A DNA stretch of 54,950 bases from Oscillatoriales cyanobacterium (GTDB lineage Bacteria > Cyanobacteriota > Cyanobacteriia > Cyanobacteriales > Laspinemataceae), in assembly GCA_011390955.1 (NCBI GenBank), contig JAABRM010000048.1, positions 1 through 54,950 on the forward strand, read 5' to 3'. A program made the position numbers and the translations under genes. The notes below the pieces were generated by a model. That model was not told where the DNA came from. It searched no databases and was given only the letters and a program-made list of their open reading frames with translations. The first letter of the stretch is position 1. Each line of letters opens with the position of its first letter. Positions 8,030 through 16,688 of this stretch are shown piece by piece.

Positions 8030-8123
8030 GCTACGATTTTGCTACATTTTTTGTACTTTTAAAAAGTGAAACTCCCTATCCGCAAGGCTTAGGGAGTTTC
8101 ACTTCTGCTACAATTTTGCTACA
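8030..8123. repeat. Perfect hairpin flanked by 17-bp direct repeats
   Basis: Two copies of GCTACRATTTTGCTACA (8030-8046 and 8107-8123, one mismatch) flank a perfect 15-bp inverted repeat. The arms are AAGTGAAACTCCCTA at 8064-8078 and its complement at 8090-8104, with an 11-nt loop. It lies directly behind a tRNA gene, a usual place for integrase attachment sites. No integrase gene is visible. Confidence 0.75.
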
Positions 8124-8176
8124 AGTTGAGCTAAAGCGGGGCTGAAACCATCATTCTTTCGTGGTTATGGCGGTGA

Positions 8177-8791
8177 TTAGTCCCTTGCTCTTTCCGTTAC
8201 TCTAGCGTGTCGTTCGCGTATTTTAGATTCGCTCATATAATCAGGTAAAATATTTAGTTCCCAAACTTCAAACTCATTAAAATATTTCTGAATTCGGGGT
8301 GGTTTTCCGTATTCATTGATATAATCTTGATAATATTCATCGTATTCCCCCTTTTCGTACTTTTCATAATTTTCCTCTAAAATTTCAGAGGGGAAAATTT
8401 CATACCAGCAGTCGTTTAAACTCATCTCTGCCAACACAATTAATTTTACTGCGGTCGTAAATACCGCTGCATGTTCACTGGGATTTAGACAATAGCGTTT
8501 GCCGAAATTAAAGGCCCACTCTCTAGTCGGCTCAAAATAAATAGCGGCTTTCATTTTTGGTGTCCAATTAAGTTTTTGACAAAAACTCTGGACTTCTGGT
8601 GGCACATCTGAAGACCCAAAATAATCATCCCAAGATATTTGTTCCTCATCTTTAACGCTACAAAACTCAGAAAATTCGACAGACAACTCCAGGGGAACCA
8701 TTTTTATTGCAACAATCTCCAAAGTCAACAAATCATTTTTTATCGCAGGATTGAACGCCTTTGGTAGTTTCATTTTGCTTTTGCGACCCAT
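8177..8791 (-). CDS. Hypothetical protein, no family recognised
   Basis: The protein has 204 residues. The start is ATG at 8791, with GGAG 8 nt upstream. It is soluble and acidic, with no signal peptide or membrane segment. A central block (WTPKMKAAIYFEPTREWAFNFGKRY, then EHAAVFTTAVKLIVLAEMSLNDCWYE) looks helical. A Tyr/Glu-rich low-complexity stretch follows (NYEKYEKGEYDEYYQDYINEY) and the C-terminus is basic (RERHARVTERARD). The position between tRNA-Met with its att-like repeats and a possible gene remnant would fit accessory DNA, but base composition is not obviously different. A real gene is likely; no function can be given. Confidence 0.65.
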   Translation of the reverse strand: MGRKSKMKLPKAFNPAIKNDLLTLEIVAIKMVPLELSVEFSEFCSVKDEEQISWDDYFGSSDVPPEVQSFCQKLNWTPKMKAAIYFEPTREWAFNFGKRYCLNPSEHAAVFTTAVKLIVLAEMSLNDCWYEIFPSEILEENYEKYEKGEYDEYYQDYINEYGKPPRIQKYFNEFEVWELNILPDYMSESKIRERHARVTERARD

Positions 8792-8829
8792 AATTTTTCT
8801 CCAAGTTTGTGACATTTACATAATAAAGC

Positions 8830-8931
8830 CTATAAGCCCATTCGCCGCATCATTTCTTCATACTTTTGCCGGTAAACCTGGGGGAAAATCCAGCCTTGGT
8901 CGGGGGACGATCGCCTCTTGTTGCCTCTGAC
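8830..8931 (-). pseudogene. Possible 3' remnant of an unknown gene
   Basis: A 33-codon minus-strand frame reads ...RRSSPDQGWIFPQVYRQKYEEMMRRMGL and ends at TAG 8830-8832, with a stop immediately upstream at 8932-8934. The residue pattern resembles a real protein C-terminus. It has no start codon or usable ribosome binding site, so it may be the tail of a gene decayed by deletion. It could also be chance. Confidence 0.3.
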
Positions 8932-8956
8932 TTAATCCCCTGGGCGATCGCGCGAT

Positions 8957-9739
8957 TTAAAATGGATTTTCTAATATCACCCGATCTTCGCCAAATTCAT
9001 CGTCAAATTCAACTTCATCAGGGCTGAATTCTAAGGCATCTAGGCGATCGCTTTCCTGCATAATAATCGCATCAATCAAACTATCCATCGGCACTGAAGT
9101 AATCTCTAAATCATCCTCACTTTCTAAAATTAAACCCGTCCCCGCTTCTCCTTTTAAAGCACTTAAAAGTTGAGCAATAATTCGGCCATTAGTATCGCGG
9201 TTTTCTGGCTTTAATGTCCACAAAATATTATTAGCATTACAGTCACCCTCCGCAGCGGCACAAATCACCGGCATTCCATGCACAAATCCTTCACTTAATG
9301 GCGGCAGGTTTGGCTGAGTGCTTTGCCGCAAAAAATGCTGATTAAACCTTGTTGTCACAGCGCGGCAACGGTCTCTAGCGGTCAAATTTTCGCCAAACTC
9401 TTGGGCGCCTTCTTCAGTCCATTGAATTAGCTGCCGTTCTCCAGCCCGATGCCAAGAAACCCTGCTACTGCTGCGGCTGCGGGTTCCTTTATATAAGGCC
9501 AGAATGGTTTGATTGGCGCTGTTGCATTCAAATCGATATCTCACGTCCCGACGGCGACTGCGACCAGTTTCTTGCGGTTGATTCTGGCTGGAGTTGCTGT
9601 CACTGTTTGGGGTGGTTTCTTGGGCGATAAATCTGCCCGATCGCAGTGGAGTTTGGGCATTAGAGATAAGGTTGATTTGGGCAATTTGGACGGCAATTAT
9701 TCCTCCAATTATAAATAAAAGTTTTTGGTCGGTCTTCAT
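8957..9739 (-). CDS. COP23-domain protein, exported
   Basis: About 260 residues from ATG 9739, preceded by AGGGG; a longer frame to 9775 lacks such a signal. An N-terminal hydrophobic segment (LLFIIGGIIAVQIAQINLI) is followed by a Ser/Gln/Arg-rich linker. The core fits the COP23 family: YRFECNSANQTILALYKG, a tryptophan segment VSWHRAGERQLIQWTE, ARDRCRAVTTRFNQHF, then VICAAAEGDCNANNILWTLKP and IIAQLLSALKGEAG. Four Cys are in the spacing seen for this family. COP23 was named after a circadian oscillating membrane protein of a cyanobacterium; its activity is unknown. The last 50 residues are very acidic, an extension I do not associate with the family. Confidence 0.8.
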   Translation of the reverse strand: MKTDQKLLFIIGGIIAVQIAQINLISNAQTPLRSGRFIAQETTPNSDSNSSQNQPQETGRSRRRDVRYRFECNSANQTILALYKGTRSRSSSRVSWHRAGERQLIQWTEEGAQEFGENLTARDRCRAVTTRFNQHFLRQSTQPNLPPLSEGFVHGMPVICAAAEGDCNANNILWTLKPENRDTNGRIIAQLLSALKGEAGTGLILESEDDLEITSVPMDSLIDAIIMQESDRLDALEFSPDEVEFDDEFGEDRVILENPF

Positions 9740-10162
9740 AGTTGAAATCCCCTGAGTTCCCATTAAGCTTGACACAGCTATCTTTATTTTAGCTTTTTGC
9801 TTTCCGCTTCAGAGAGCGATCGGTTATAACTGTAACAAATCTTTAACAAATAGTCAATAAAAAATCAGGGATGCGATCGCTTGAGCTTTTGTCCTGTATT
9901 TGCAGAGTAGGTAGGCTTCCGCCTTCTCTACGAGGCTTGATTTTTTGATTGTTTCCATTAATTTAAACTAACTCGGTAGTTGGCGTTATTTGAACTTGAA
10001 CAGATATACGGGGGACGGGGGGCAGGGGTAAAGGCGGGAATCCTTTGGCATTTTAGCTGGTGGCGATCGCAACGTCGATCGCAGCCGGATTTGGTATAAG
10101 CTAGAGGTTCCCGAAACTGTGCTATGGTAAAAGTAATTTTTGAACGTTAATTCCAAACATGA
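9740..10162. other. Intergenic region, promoter area of two divergent units
   Basis: About 420 nt separating the leftward COP23 gene from the rightward two-gene module. It contains a degenerate palindrome (GTAGGTAGGCTTCCGCCTTCTCTAC near 9907) and a G-rich tract around 10010-10030. No gene or clear operator was found. Confidence 0.4.
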
Positions 10163-10609
10163 ATGAAAAAGCGGAACGGTCAGTTTAATCCCAAACGCAA
10201 AATGCTCAAGATAGAGGAATGTAATTTTAACGATCTTTTAAACCTTTCACGACAGGCTCAATATGGTGGAAATCCTGAACATAAAAAAAATCCAGGAGAC
10301 TTTAACCTGACACCTCCAAGTAGACCGAGATCCGGTAAGTCTCTGTGTGATTCCGTTAAGGTATTTACCAGAAAGGAAGCGCTAGATTTACTCAGGAAAG
10401 GCATTAAAAACGGGTTAGTGAGCGATCGCGTTGAGGGAAAGTGGCCGAAGAATGTTTGGTCTGTTATGGATGACGAAACTCCCCTAGAAGCACAGCTTGA
10501 GTCGTCAGAAACAGGAGCCTATCATGGTTATCCCATGCAAAAAGACGATCCTTTCTGCGAAGAAGTGATTCAGCAATGGAGGATTCGGAGTGAACTCCCT
10601 AAATCTTAA
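10163..10609 (+). CDS. Small conserved-looking protein, first gene of an ImmA-like two-gene module (candidate toxin or effector)
   Basis: The protein has 148 residues from ATG 10163. It is soluble, with a basic N-terminus. Recognisable blocks are YGGNPEHKKNPGDF (34-47), GKSLCD (58-63), a helix FTRKEALDLLRKGIKNGLVS, WPKNVWSV (94-101), LEAQLE (108-113) and GAYHGYPM (118-125), then DDPF. The two His motifs (PEHK and YHGYP), together with conserved Asp, Glu and Trp, could form an active site (inference). I recall similar small proteins beside ImmA/IrrE-like genes but know no characterised member. Its end overlaps the next gene by 20 nt, and that gene's ribosome binding site lies inside its coding sequence, so the two are translationally coupled. 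This arrangement is common in toxin-antitoxin and defence pairs. Confidence 0.75.
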   Translation: MKKRNGQFNPKRKMLKIEECNFNDLLNLSRQAQYGGNPEHKKNPGDFNLTPPSRPRSGKSLCDSVKVFTRKEALDLLRKGIKNGLVSDRVEGKWPKNVWSVMDDETPLEAQLESSETGAYHGYPMQKDDPFCEEVIQQWRIRSELPKS

Positions 10610-11924
10610 TTTTGAGTGGCTTACAAGCGGCAATAATTCCCCCGAAATCCAGCAGACTATGGGGATGTTTAGACTACGATTGGGGGATGTCACTCTCACT
10701 GAGCATGAGGATATTTGGTCTAAAACAATTCGCGACGCCGTTCTCGTTTCTGCTTATCCTATTGCGGCTTGGATGGCATCTTCATGGTGGCGATTACTTT
10801 TTGAACCGCTTCCGCCTAACAACACCAAACCGTCAGTTGACTGGAGGATGGCCCATGAACTTGCGGCGGCCAATCAAGGATTTATTTGGCCGAGAGTCAT
10901 ACTGGCTTCAGATACCGAATTGATGCAGATATGGTCAACACCATCTCCGGTTTTCGAGCGACAATCTGTTCGCTATATTAATGGTCTTGAGCAGCCATGC
11001 CCAATTAACCTCCGTGAATTCGAGCAAACAGCAGCGGAGTTCATTGAGACTGCGATCGATCGTCTCAGTGCAATGGGAGTGCATCACACTCCATTGGCTA
11101 ACCTTTGGCAAGAAGTTCAGGAAGAGCGTTCTGATGCCGATGCAACGAAATATCGTCGTTGTGAGGCTGAATTGGGCTTTGATCCTGATGATTGCCCTGA
11201 AAGTGTCGTGGAAGATGCGCTGAATCTTGCTGAACGGATGGGGAGCAAAACTTTATCTGAATTGGCTCCCGCTTGTAGCCAGAATTTATCAGAAGCGAAA
11301 CCCCTTAGCTCAATTATTGAGCTCATTCAAGCATCGGGAATTCAAGGAAAGCCTGATATTTCTATTGACTACTCTGTTAACCCAGAGACGCCAAAAGCAC
11401 CTTGGCAGCGAGGAAACGAGATCGCATTGCTTGTACGCAATGCCATTGACGCTGGAGAAAATCCCATCACCAACGATAAACTTTACGATCTGCTTGGTTT
11501 ACAAAAGTCTGAATATGAAGGGTGGAATCCTCCTAGTCGGCAGCATATTTCACTGGCAGTTCCCTCAAAAGAAAATGGGTTTAATTTCCACCCCAGGAAA
11601 AAATATCCAACGGCAAAGAGATTTGAATTGGCTAGATCGATCGGTGACTACTTGTTTTATGGCAATCAAGGAGAATCATGGCTGACTAGCACAGATATGA
11701 GAACCTCAAGGCAAAAGTATCAGCGTGCTTTTGCTGCGGAGTTTCTTTGTCCTTTGAAGCATTTGCAGGCTTATTTGAATAATGATTATTCAGAGTCAGC
11801 CATAGAAGAGGCGGCGAATTATTTTGACGTAAGTTCACGGACAATCGAATCAATCCTGGGAAATAACGGTTTGATTTCTTCCCGTCAATCGATCGGTGAT
11901 TTAGAAGTGAGTCTCCCTTATTAG
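10590..11924 (+). CDS. ImmA/IrrE-like protein without HExxH, second gene of the two-gene module
   Basis: The protein has 444 residues. The start is GTG at 10590, with GGAGG 7 nt upstream. The N-terminal 280 residues match nothing I can name and include a WMASSWWRLLFEP segment and a helical AAEFIETAIDRLSAMG region. The C-terminal third resembles the ImmA/IrrE peptidase fold: ISLAVPS, KRFELARSIGDYLF, then SRQKYQRAFAAEFLCP, a typical following helix, and EEAANYFDVSSRTIESILGNNG, which resembles the family's helix-turn-helix-like end. The zinc motif HExxH is replaced by FELARS, so proteolysis is unlikely and the fold may act as a binding module. Translation is coupled to the preceding gene. A role as antitoxin or sensor is inference. 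Confidence 0.8.
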   Translation: MNSLNLNFEWLTSGNNSPEIQQTMGMFRLRLGDVTLTEHEDIWSKTIRDAVLVSAYPIAAWMASSWWRLLFEPLPPNNTKPSVDWRMAHELAAANQGFIWPRVILASDTELMQIWSTPSPVFERQSVRYINGLEQPCPINLREFEQTAAEFIETAIDRLSAMGVHHTPLANLWQEVQEERSDADATKYRRCEAELGFDPDDCPESVVEDALNLAERMGSKTLSELAPACSQNLSEAKPLSSIIELIQASGIQGKPDISIDYSVNPETPKAPWQRGNEIALLVRNAIDAGENPITNDKLYDLLGLQKSEYEGWNPPSRQHISLAVPSKENGFNFHPRKKYPTAKRFELARSIGDYLFYGNQGESWLTSTDMRTSRQKYQRAFAAEFLCPLKHLQAYLNNDYSESAIEEAANYFDVSSRTIESILGNNGLISSRQSIGDLEVSLPY

Positions 11925-12257
11925 ATTGTTAGTGATAACTGTATTAGTGCGAACTTGTATAGCAATCCTATTTAAGTTGTAATATTTTGGGAAATTTAAC
12001 CCATATCGTAGGGGTAAATTTCCCCTACCACAACCTCTAAACGGATTGCTATAGGCGATCGCTTGAATACCTACCAAGGAGAAGTTGTCGGGGGAGCATT
12101 TCCAGGGTGTAATTAGCCGATCGCTTCCCATTTATTCCCACCCTCCGATATTCGCCACCCTTTCCTCAAGATAGTCTTTTGACAAATGTGATTGCACCCG
12201 CTGATTCACCCAATGTAAAAACGCTGTAAATGCTGTAAATAATTATGCTAATTCAGT
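11925..12257. other. Intergenic region between convergent genes
   Basis: About 330 nt. It contains a small palindrome GTAGGGG (12008-12014) and CCCCTAC (12022-12028), embedded in text resembling dispersed cyanobacterial repeats (AACGGATTGCTATAGG follows). No gene and no classical terminator seen. Confidence 0.45.
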
Positions 12258-13907
12258 TTAGTATGAATATCTAATCTCCAAGTTAGTCGGATATTCTGTA
12301 CTGGATTGGTAAGCTATCTCTTGGCGAGATTCGGGTTGGGATTTCGGGGCTAACACTAATAACCATTCTAAGGTTCCCATATCTCCTTCGGGAATTTCTG
12401 GTTGAGTCCGCAACAAGCGAACTTTAATTCGTTCATCCCGACTGACGGGCAATTGTTCAATTACTCGAATTTTGCTTTCCTCAGCGCGTAAATTGCTCAG
12501 GCGAATTCGGTAACTGTAATTAATCCGGCGATAAGTGCCGATTGATTCAACTTCTCGTTTAACTAAGTCCCGATTGACTTTGATACTTTCATCAATCCCT
12601 AAATAAATTTTAAAGGATTGACCGGGAGAAATATGCTCTAACTCGGTGGTTCCGACTAGGGTATTATCCCGGAAAATATTCGCTTTACCGGGGAGTAAGC
12701 TTGCACCATCAGCGGGATTTATGGCTTGAGTTTCTAGATAAGCACAACTATCTAACCGAGGTATGGTAATATGTTGCGGTTGACCAGCATAATGAGTCTG
12801 ATAAACCATGACTTTATGGGCTTGGTCGTCACTGGGAATTGTGGAATTTCGCTCTAAAGAAAATGTGACAATTCCCCCGACTTGAGTCGTTTCAGCGATC
12901 GCTTGTTCCGCTTCTATTTTTACCTCAGCACTTAAATCAATTGATGGCGCAGAGGCTTCTTGTAATAGTGCGTCCAATTCAAAAAATTCAGGGGAATGGG
13001 ACCCTCCCCTTCCAGCCAAGTCATCGACGGGTCGAGACCGACGTAGCTCCATGCCTTGAATAAAGAAAGGTTTTAATTTATTGGGCAGTTTTCCCAGGGC
13101 AGGTTTTGCCGTGGATAAAGTTAAATGAATCCCTGTCCAATCTTCGCCGGTTTTTTGTTTTACTTCCGCCAAATAAGTTAAATGCAGTTGATCCCCTGTG
13201 GTATTGCTGCGAATATCATAAAGTGGACTCCAACTAGAATGATTGACTAAATAAGAAATTTCCAGTTCAAAAGTTCCGGCGCTTTCCGGTTCAATGGCTA
13301 CGAGAATGCGATAATGACTGTAGCGATCGCGGTTGGTTTTGTTTTGGACTTGTTTCAGGCGATCGCGCAAAACCTCTAATTGATTTTCCCGGTTAGCTTT
13401 TTCTTGTTTATACTGAGTAATTTGACCGGCTAATGATTGGTCTTGGCTGCCAATAAATCCTAATAACCGGCTAATTTCGTCTAAATTCACTTCATTAGGA
13501 GGTTGCAAGCTGGAAAATCGTTCTAGATATTTACTTCCCAAATCTTGCACAAAATTTCGCTGTAAATTAATCCCGACGATTCGATCTTCAAGTTGTTGTA
13601 TTCCCCCTTGAATCGCCTGAATTTCCTGGTTAATTTCGGCAGTCCGTTGTTCAATGGGTTCTGAAGAAAAAACTTGCTCAGTTTGCACCCCTAATATTTT
13701 CACCGGCACATTGCCAACCCCCCGACTTCTCACGGAATCTTGTTGCAAACTCAGGGGCAATCCTTCAATAATTAACTCCTGTTCTGCTCCGGTCAATTCA
13801 ATTTGGGAATGGCGCACAACTAAAGCTTGATTGGTGTAAACCGTAACCGATTTAATCCGACTTTCAATAATTCTGCTGGCCGCATTTTCTAAGTTAGATG
13901 AAGTCAT
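12258..13907 (-). CDS. MuiA-like protein (DUF4140/DUF4139, mucoidy inhibitor A family)
   Basis: The protein has 549 residues from ATG 13907. The N-terminal DUF4140-like part reads SRIKSVTVYTNQALVVRHSQ and LIIEGLPLSLQQDSVRSRG. A long coiled coil follows (about residues 85-190, Gln/Glu-rich). Then comes DUF4139, with a beta-rich core: EISYLVNHSSWSPLYDIR, LAEVKQKTGEDWTGIHLTLSTAKP and a C-terminal YSYRIRLSNLRAEESKIRVIEQLP. Homologues are annotated after a locus that suppresses mucoid capsule when overexpressed. The biochemical role is unknown. There is no clear signal peptide, so it may be cytoplasmic. It stands alone. Confidence 0.88.
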   Translation of the reverse strand: MTSSNLENAASRIIESRIKSVTVYTNQALVVRHSQIELTGAEQELIIEGLPLSLQQDSVRSRGVGNVPVKILGVQTEQVFSSEPIEQRTAEINQEIQAIQGGIQQLEDRIVGINLQRNFVQDLGSKYLERFSSLQPPNEVNLDEISRLLGFIGSQDQSLAGQITQYKQEKANRENQLEVLRDRLKQVQNKTNRDRYSHYRILVAIEPESAGTFELEISYLVNHSSWSPLYDIRSNTTGDQLHLTYLAEVKQKTGEDWTGIHLTLSTAKPALGKLPNKLKPFFIQGMELRRSRPVDDLAGRGGSHSPEFFELDALLQEASAPSIDLSAEVKIEAEQAIAETTQVGGIVTFSLERNSTIPSDDQAHKVMVYQTHYAGQPQHITIPRLDSCAYLETQAINPADGASLLPGKANIFRDNTLVGTTELEHISPGQSFKIYLGIDESIKVNRDLVKREVESIGTYRRINYSYRIRLSNLRAEESKIRVIEQLPVSRDERIKVRLLRTQPEIPEGDMGTLEWLLVLAPKSQPESRQEIAYQSSTEYPTNLEIRYSY

Positions 13908-14050
13908 AATATCATATTGTGAGTAGTTTTAACTAGAGGTACTAGGATTTCGAGAAGATTTCTAAACCGAATAATTTGAACCACAGAGACACAAAGGACA
14001 CAGAGAAATCAGAACACAGAGAAATTTGGTTCAAAAACCGGTTTTTTTAA

Positions 14051-14080
14051 TCCCTATCCTAATTTGGGATAGGGATTTCG
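14051..14080. other. Hairpin downstream of the secreted-protein gene
   Basis: AATCCCTATCC and GGATAGGGATT form an 11-bp stem with a short loop about 15 nt past the stop of the leftward gene at 14096. No T-run follows on the minus strand, so it may be an mRNA end stabiliser rather than an intrinsic terminator. Just right of 13980 is a degenerate copy of the ACCACARAGACAC repeat also seen at 29241. Confidence 0.5.
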
Positions 14081-14095
14081 GGTCAGGAAAAAAAA

Positions 14096-14818
14096 TTAGC
14101 GATCGGTGGGTAAACCAATAGACAAACTAGCCGGACCGGAGACAACATCATCATCATCATTTAGGTCGTTTGCCCCTTCAACAGTCGTGCGCGGCAGTTG
14201 AATAAAAATTGACCGACTCGGATCGTTGGGATCGACAATTAAGAATACCGCACTGACATCATTTCCTTTGTTACTAAAACCAGCGTTATATTGTCTGACT
14301 TCGTTGTTAAAAGTCAAAGTTCCGCTGCCACTGCTGACCGTTCCATTGACCGTAATGGTGCCGGTACGTTGGTCGGAATTTGGTTGACTATTGGTGAAGC
14401 TTAAATTCACCCCATCGCCAATCAAAGTGGTGTTCAAAAACGTGCCAATATCGTTGTCTTCAAAATCACTAACCGTTAAAGTTCCTGCGATTCCTTGTAA
14501 CACGGGAACAGATATGGCATCAAAGCCAATGTTTTGAATGATTTGGGTGGTATCATCGGCACCAAAGGCATTTTCGACGCCATTTAAGGCGGAGTCGAGA
14601 AAGTCACCAAAGCCAAATTTTGGTCTTCTTTCTTCTTCAAAAAAGGAAGGTTTGATGCGACGGCGCGGGGCTGGTTGGCTGTCGGTTGCTTGGGCAATTA
14701 TTTGCTCTGATGATTCAGAGGATTGGGCATGAGCAGCCCCTATTCCTGATAAGTTCAGGTTTAAACCCAGACCGGCCAAAAATATGAAAATTGCGGGAAT
14801 TTGTTTTAGTTGCCACAT
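14096..14818 (-). CDS. Secreted hypothetical protein
   Basis: The protein has 240 residues from ATG 14818. A clear signal peptide (IFIFLAGLGLNLNLSGIGAAHAQ) has its cleavage site near residue 31. A low-complexity linker with RRRIKPSFFEEERRP follows, then a beta-rich Asn/Thr/Gly-rich domain (GTLTVSDFEDNDIGTFLNT, GTITVNGTVSSGSGTLTF). The C-terminal stretch DLNDDDDVV is acidic and might bind divalent metal (inference). It is read in the same direction as the porin gene ending 30 nt before it, so the two may be cotranscribed and act at the cell surface. No family recognised. Confidence 0.75.
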   Translation of the reverse strand: MWQLKQIPAIFIFLAGLGLNLNLSGIGAAHAQSSESSEQIIAQATDSQPAPRRRIKPSFFEEERRPKFGFGDFLDSALNGVENAFGADDTTQIIQNIGFDAISVPVLQGIAGTLTVSDFEDNDIGTFLNTTLIGDGVNLSFTNSQPNSDQRTGTITVNGTVSSGSGTLTFNNEVRQYNAGFSNKGNDVSAVFLIVDPNDPSRSIFIQLPRTTVEGANDLNDDDDVVSGPASLSIGLPTDR

Positions 14819-14847
14819 ATTATTTACCGAATGATTGGGCAGAGAAA

Positions 14848-16509
14848 TTAAAAGCGAAATGTGGTACGGAGTGCGCCCACATAGATATTGTTGTTATCTT
14901 CGATATTTCCTGGGTTTGTCACCATGAAGAAGCCCGGAGTAATGGTTACTTTATCATTGATTTTAAAGCGATAAAAGGCTTCAATGTGATAAGAACTGGC
15001 ATCGTCAGCCAGACCAGAAGATACATCAAAATCATCATATTCGACTAACTTCGGCGGTTGGCCAAACATGACCGCAAGTAAGTCCCCATCTCGGCCAAAG
15101 GCATCCGACAAACCCAAGCTAAACATATAATTAGTGCTGACGGCAAAAGCGTCGGTTTCCATGCCGTGAGTGCCCACGACACCGCCCCAGGTGGAGAAAG
15201 TCAGGTCGTCTAATACCCGCCATTGTAAGGTGCCACTGGCGGCATAAATGCGCGATCGCTGATTGATAAAGCCCGAAGCATCGGCGATCGCACTGCCGGT
15301 AAAGGTATTTAATCGCCCATCTTCAGAATACCCATAAACAAAAGTCAGACCAGTGAGCACCCGGTCAAAGGGTAAGAGTAAAAACTGCAATCCTAGGGCA
15401 TTACTATCCGCATTGCCAAAACCTTTCAGGGGATCGCCCGTTCCTTGAGTGCCGTAAGCCATTTGCACGCGAAATCGCTGACCGATCAACCAGTCAAATC
15501 CCACCCCAGCATCTAAATCGCCAATTTTAAACACCGGGTTGGCTTCCCCAAAGCGGGAAATTGCTCCGCGTCCATTATCGAAATAAGGGGAGTTGGTGGT
15601 TAAAACCGTGGCAAGGCTAAATCCGACGGGGCGAAAAGTGGCCACGAAGCGATCGCCCAAAGCCACTCGATATTCCAGCATTGACAACTGAATATTTTTA
15701 TCCGTATCTGCTTGATAAGACAGCAACGCGGGGGCAGTATTTAACACTTGGGGATTGGCAAAACCCAGGTCTTCAAAGTTGCCAGCCGCCATTTCTACCC
15801 GTAAGCGGTCTTTGCCGGTAAACGTGGAAACCGTTTGCAAGCGGACTAAGCTATGAAATACCGTTTGTGCATCTCCCGTCCCCGGAGGGTCGCCCCCAAA
15901 GGCGGTGGCTAGACCAAAAATTGCCTCACCACCAAACACTGTCACCGACTGATTGACTTTATTTGCTTCTAATTCAGCGGTGCGAACTTCCAAGTTATCG
16001 ATGCGAGCTCGCAATTGGCCTAATTCTGTGGCAAATTCCGTTTGCAAGCGCTGTAATTGGGCTAAATCTTCCGCAGTGATATCGGATTTTTTAGTTTCGA
16101 TTTGTTGTTGAATTGCGGTTAAACAAGCATCTAAACTGGCGGCAAATTCATAACGAGTCATGGCGCGATCGCCCCGATAAGTGCGATCGCCATAACCCAA
16201 CAAACAATCGTAACGTTCCGCCAAAGATTCCAAAGCAGTATAAGCCCAATCATTAGGAAACACATCCGCCAAATCAAACACTGAATTCACCTTTTCCAAA
16301 GGTTCTGATTCTTGCAGGGATTGATTAATGGGGCTGTATTCTTCTATTTGCTGCAAAACCTCATTGACGTTAGTTGGTGGTTGGTTGTTGGTTGTTGCTT
16401 GTTCGAGGCGATCGCTTTCTGATGCATTCACTAATCCCCCATGAAGCATTAGCACAGAAAGGCCACAAGAAAAGCCACAGAAAAAATACTTAGCATACTT
16501 GGCCAACAT
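14848..16509 (-). CDS. Iron-uptake porin with SLH domain (OprB-type outer-membrane protein)
   Basis: About 553 residues. ATG 16509 is preferred because GAGG lies 9 nt upstream; ATG 16518 is the alternative. Order of parts: signal peptide ending near NASES; one SLH domain (SVFDLADVFPNDWAYTALES, CLLGYGDRTYRGDRAMTRYE) that ties cyanobacterial outer membranes to peptidoglycan-linked polysaccharide; a coiled coil (LQRLQTEFATELGQLRARID); then a beta-barrel with alternating hydrophobic strands ending in aromatic F (ALRTTFRF). This is the layout of the Som/slr1841-type porins annotated as iron-uptake porins. The terminal Phe fits outer-membrane insertion by the BAM system. Confidence 0.93.
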   Translation of the reverse strand: MLAKYAKYFFCGFSCGLSVLMLHGGLVNASESDRLEQATTNNQPPTNVNEVLQQIEEYSPINQSLQESEPLEKVNSVFDLADVFPNDWAYTALESLAERYDCLLGYGDRTYRGDRAMTRYEFAASLDACLTAIQQQIETKKSDITAEDLAQLQRLQTEFATELGQLRARIDNLEVRTAELEANKVNQSVTVFGGEAIFGLATAFGGDPPGTGDAQTVFHSLVRLQTVSTFTGKDRLRVEMAAGNFEDLGFANPQVLNTAPALLSYQADTDKNIQLSMLEYRVALGDRFVATFRPVGFSLATVLTTNSPYFDNGRGAISRFGEANPVFKIGDLDAGVGFDWLIGQRFRVQMAYGTQGTGDPLKGFGNADSNALGLQFLLLPFDRVLTGLTFVYGYSEDGRLNTFTGSAIADASGFINQRSRIYAASGTLQWRVLDDLTFSTWGGVVGTHGMETDAFAVSTNYMFSLGLSDAFGRDGDLLAVMFGQPPKLVEYDDFDVSSGLADDASSYHIEAFYRFKINDKVTITPGFFMVTNPGNIEDNNNIYVGALRTTFRF

Positions 16510-16605
16510 AATACTCATCCTCACACAATATTCGTGATGGAAAAGGCTATTGATATCAAATCAGGTTCTCATAGACTATTGGTTATAATCCCATAAAATA
16601 CTTAT

Positions 16606-16631
16606 GGATTCCCGCGTTCGCGGGAATGACA
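16606..16631. repeat. GGATTCCCGCG palindrome
   Basis: ATTCCCGCG and CGCGGGAAT form a palindrome, opposite in orientation to the CATTCCCGCG core of the repeated units at 52600-52749. A dispersed repeat upstream of the porin gene. Confidence 0.7.
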
Positions 16632-16688
16632 TATAACATTATCAGTGGCTTTTAAGAACCGGATTTGGTATGATAACTCGGAAGTGTT

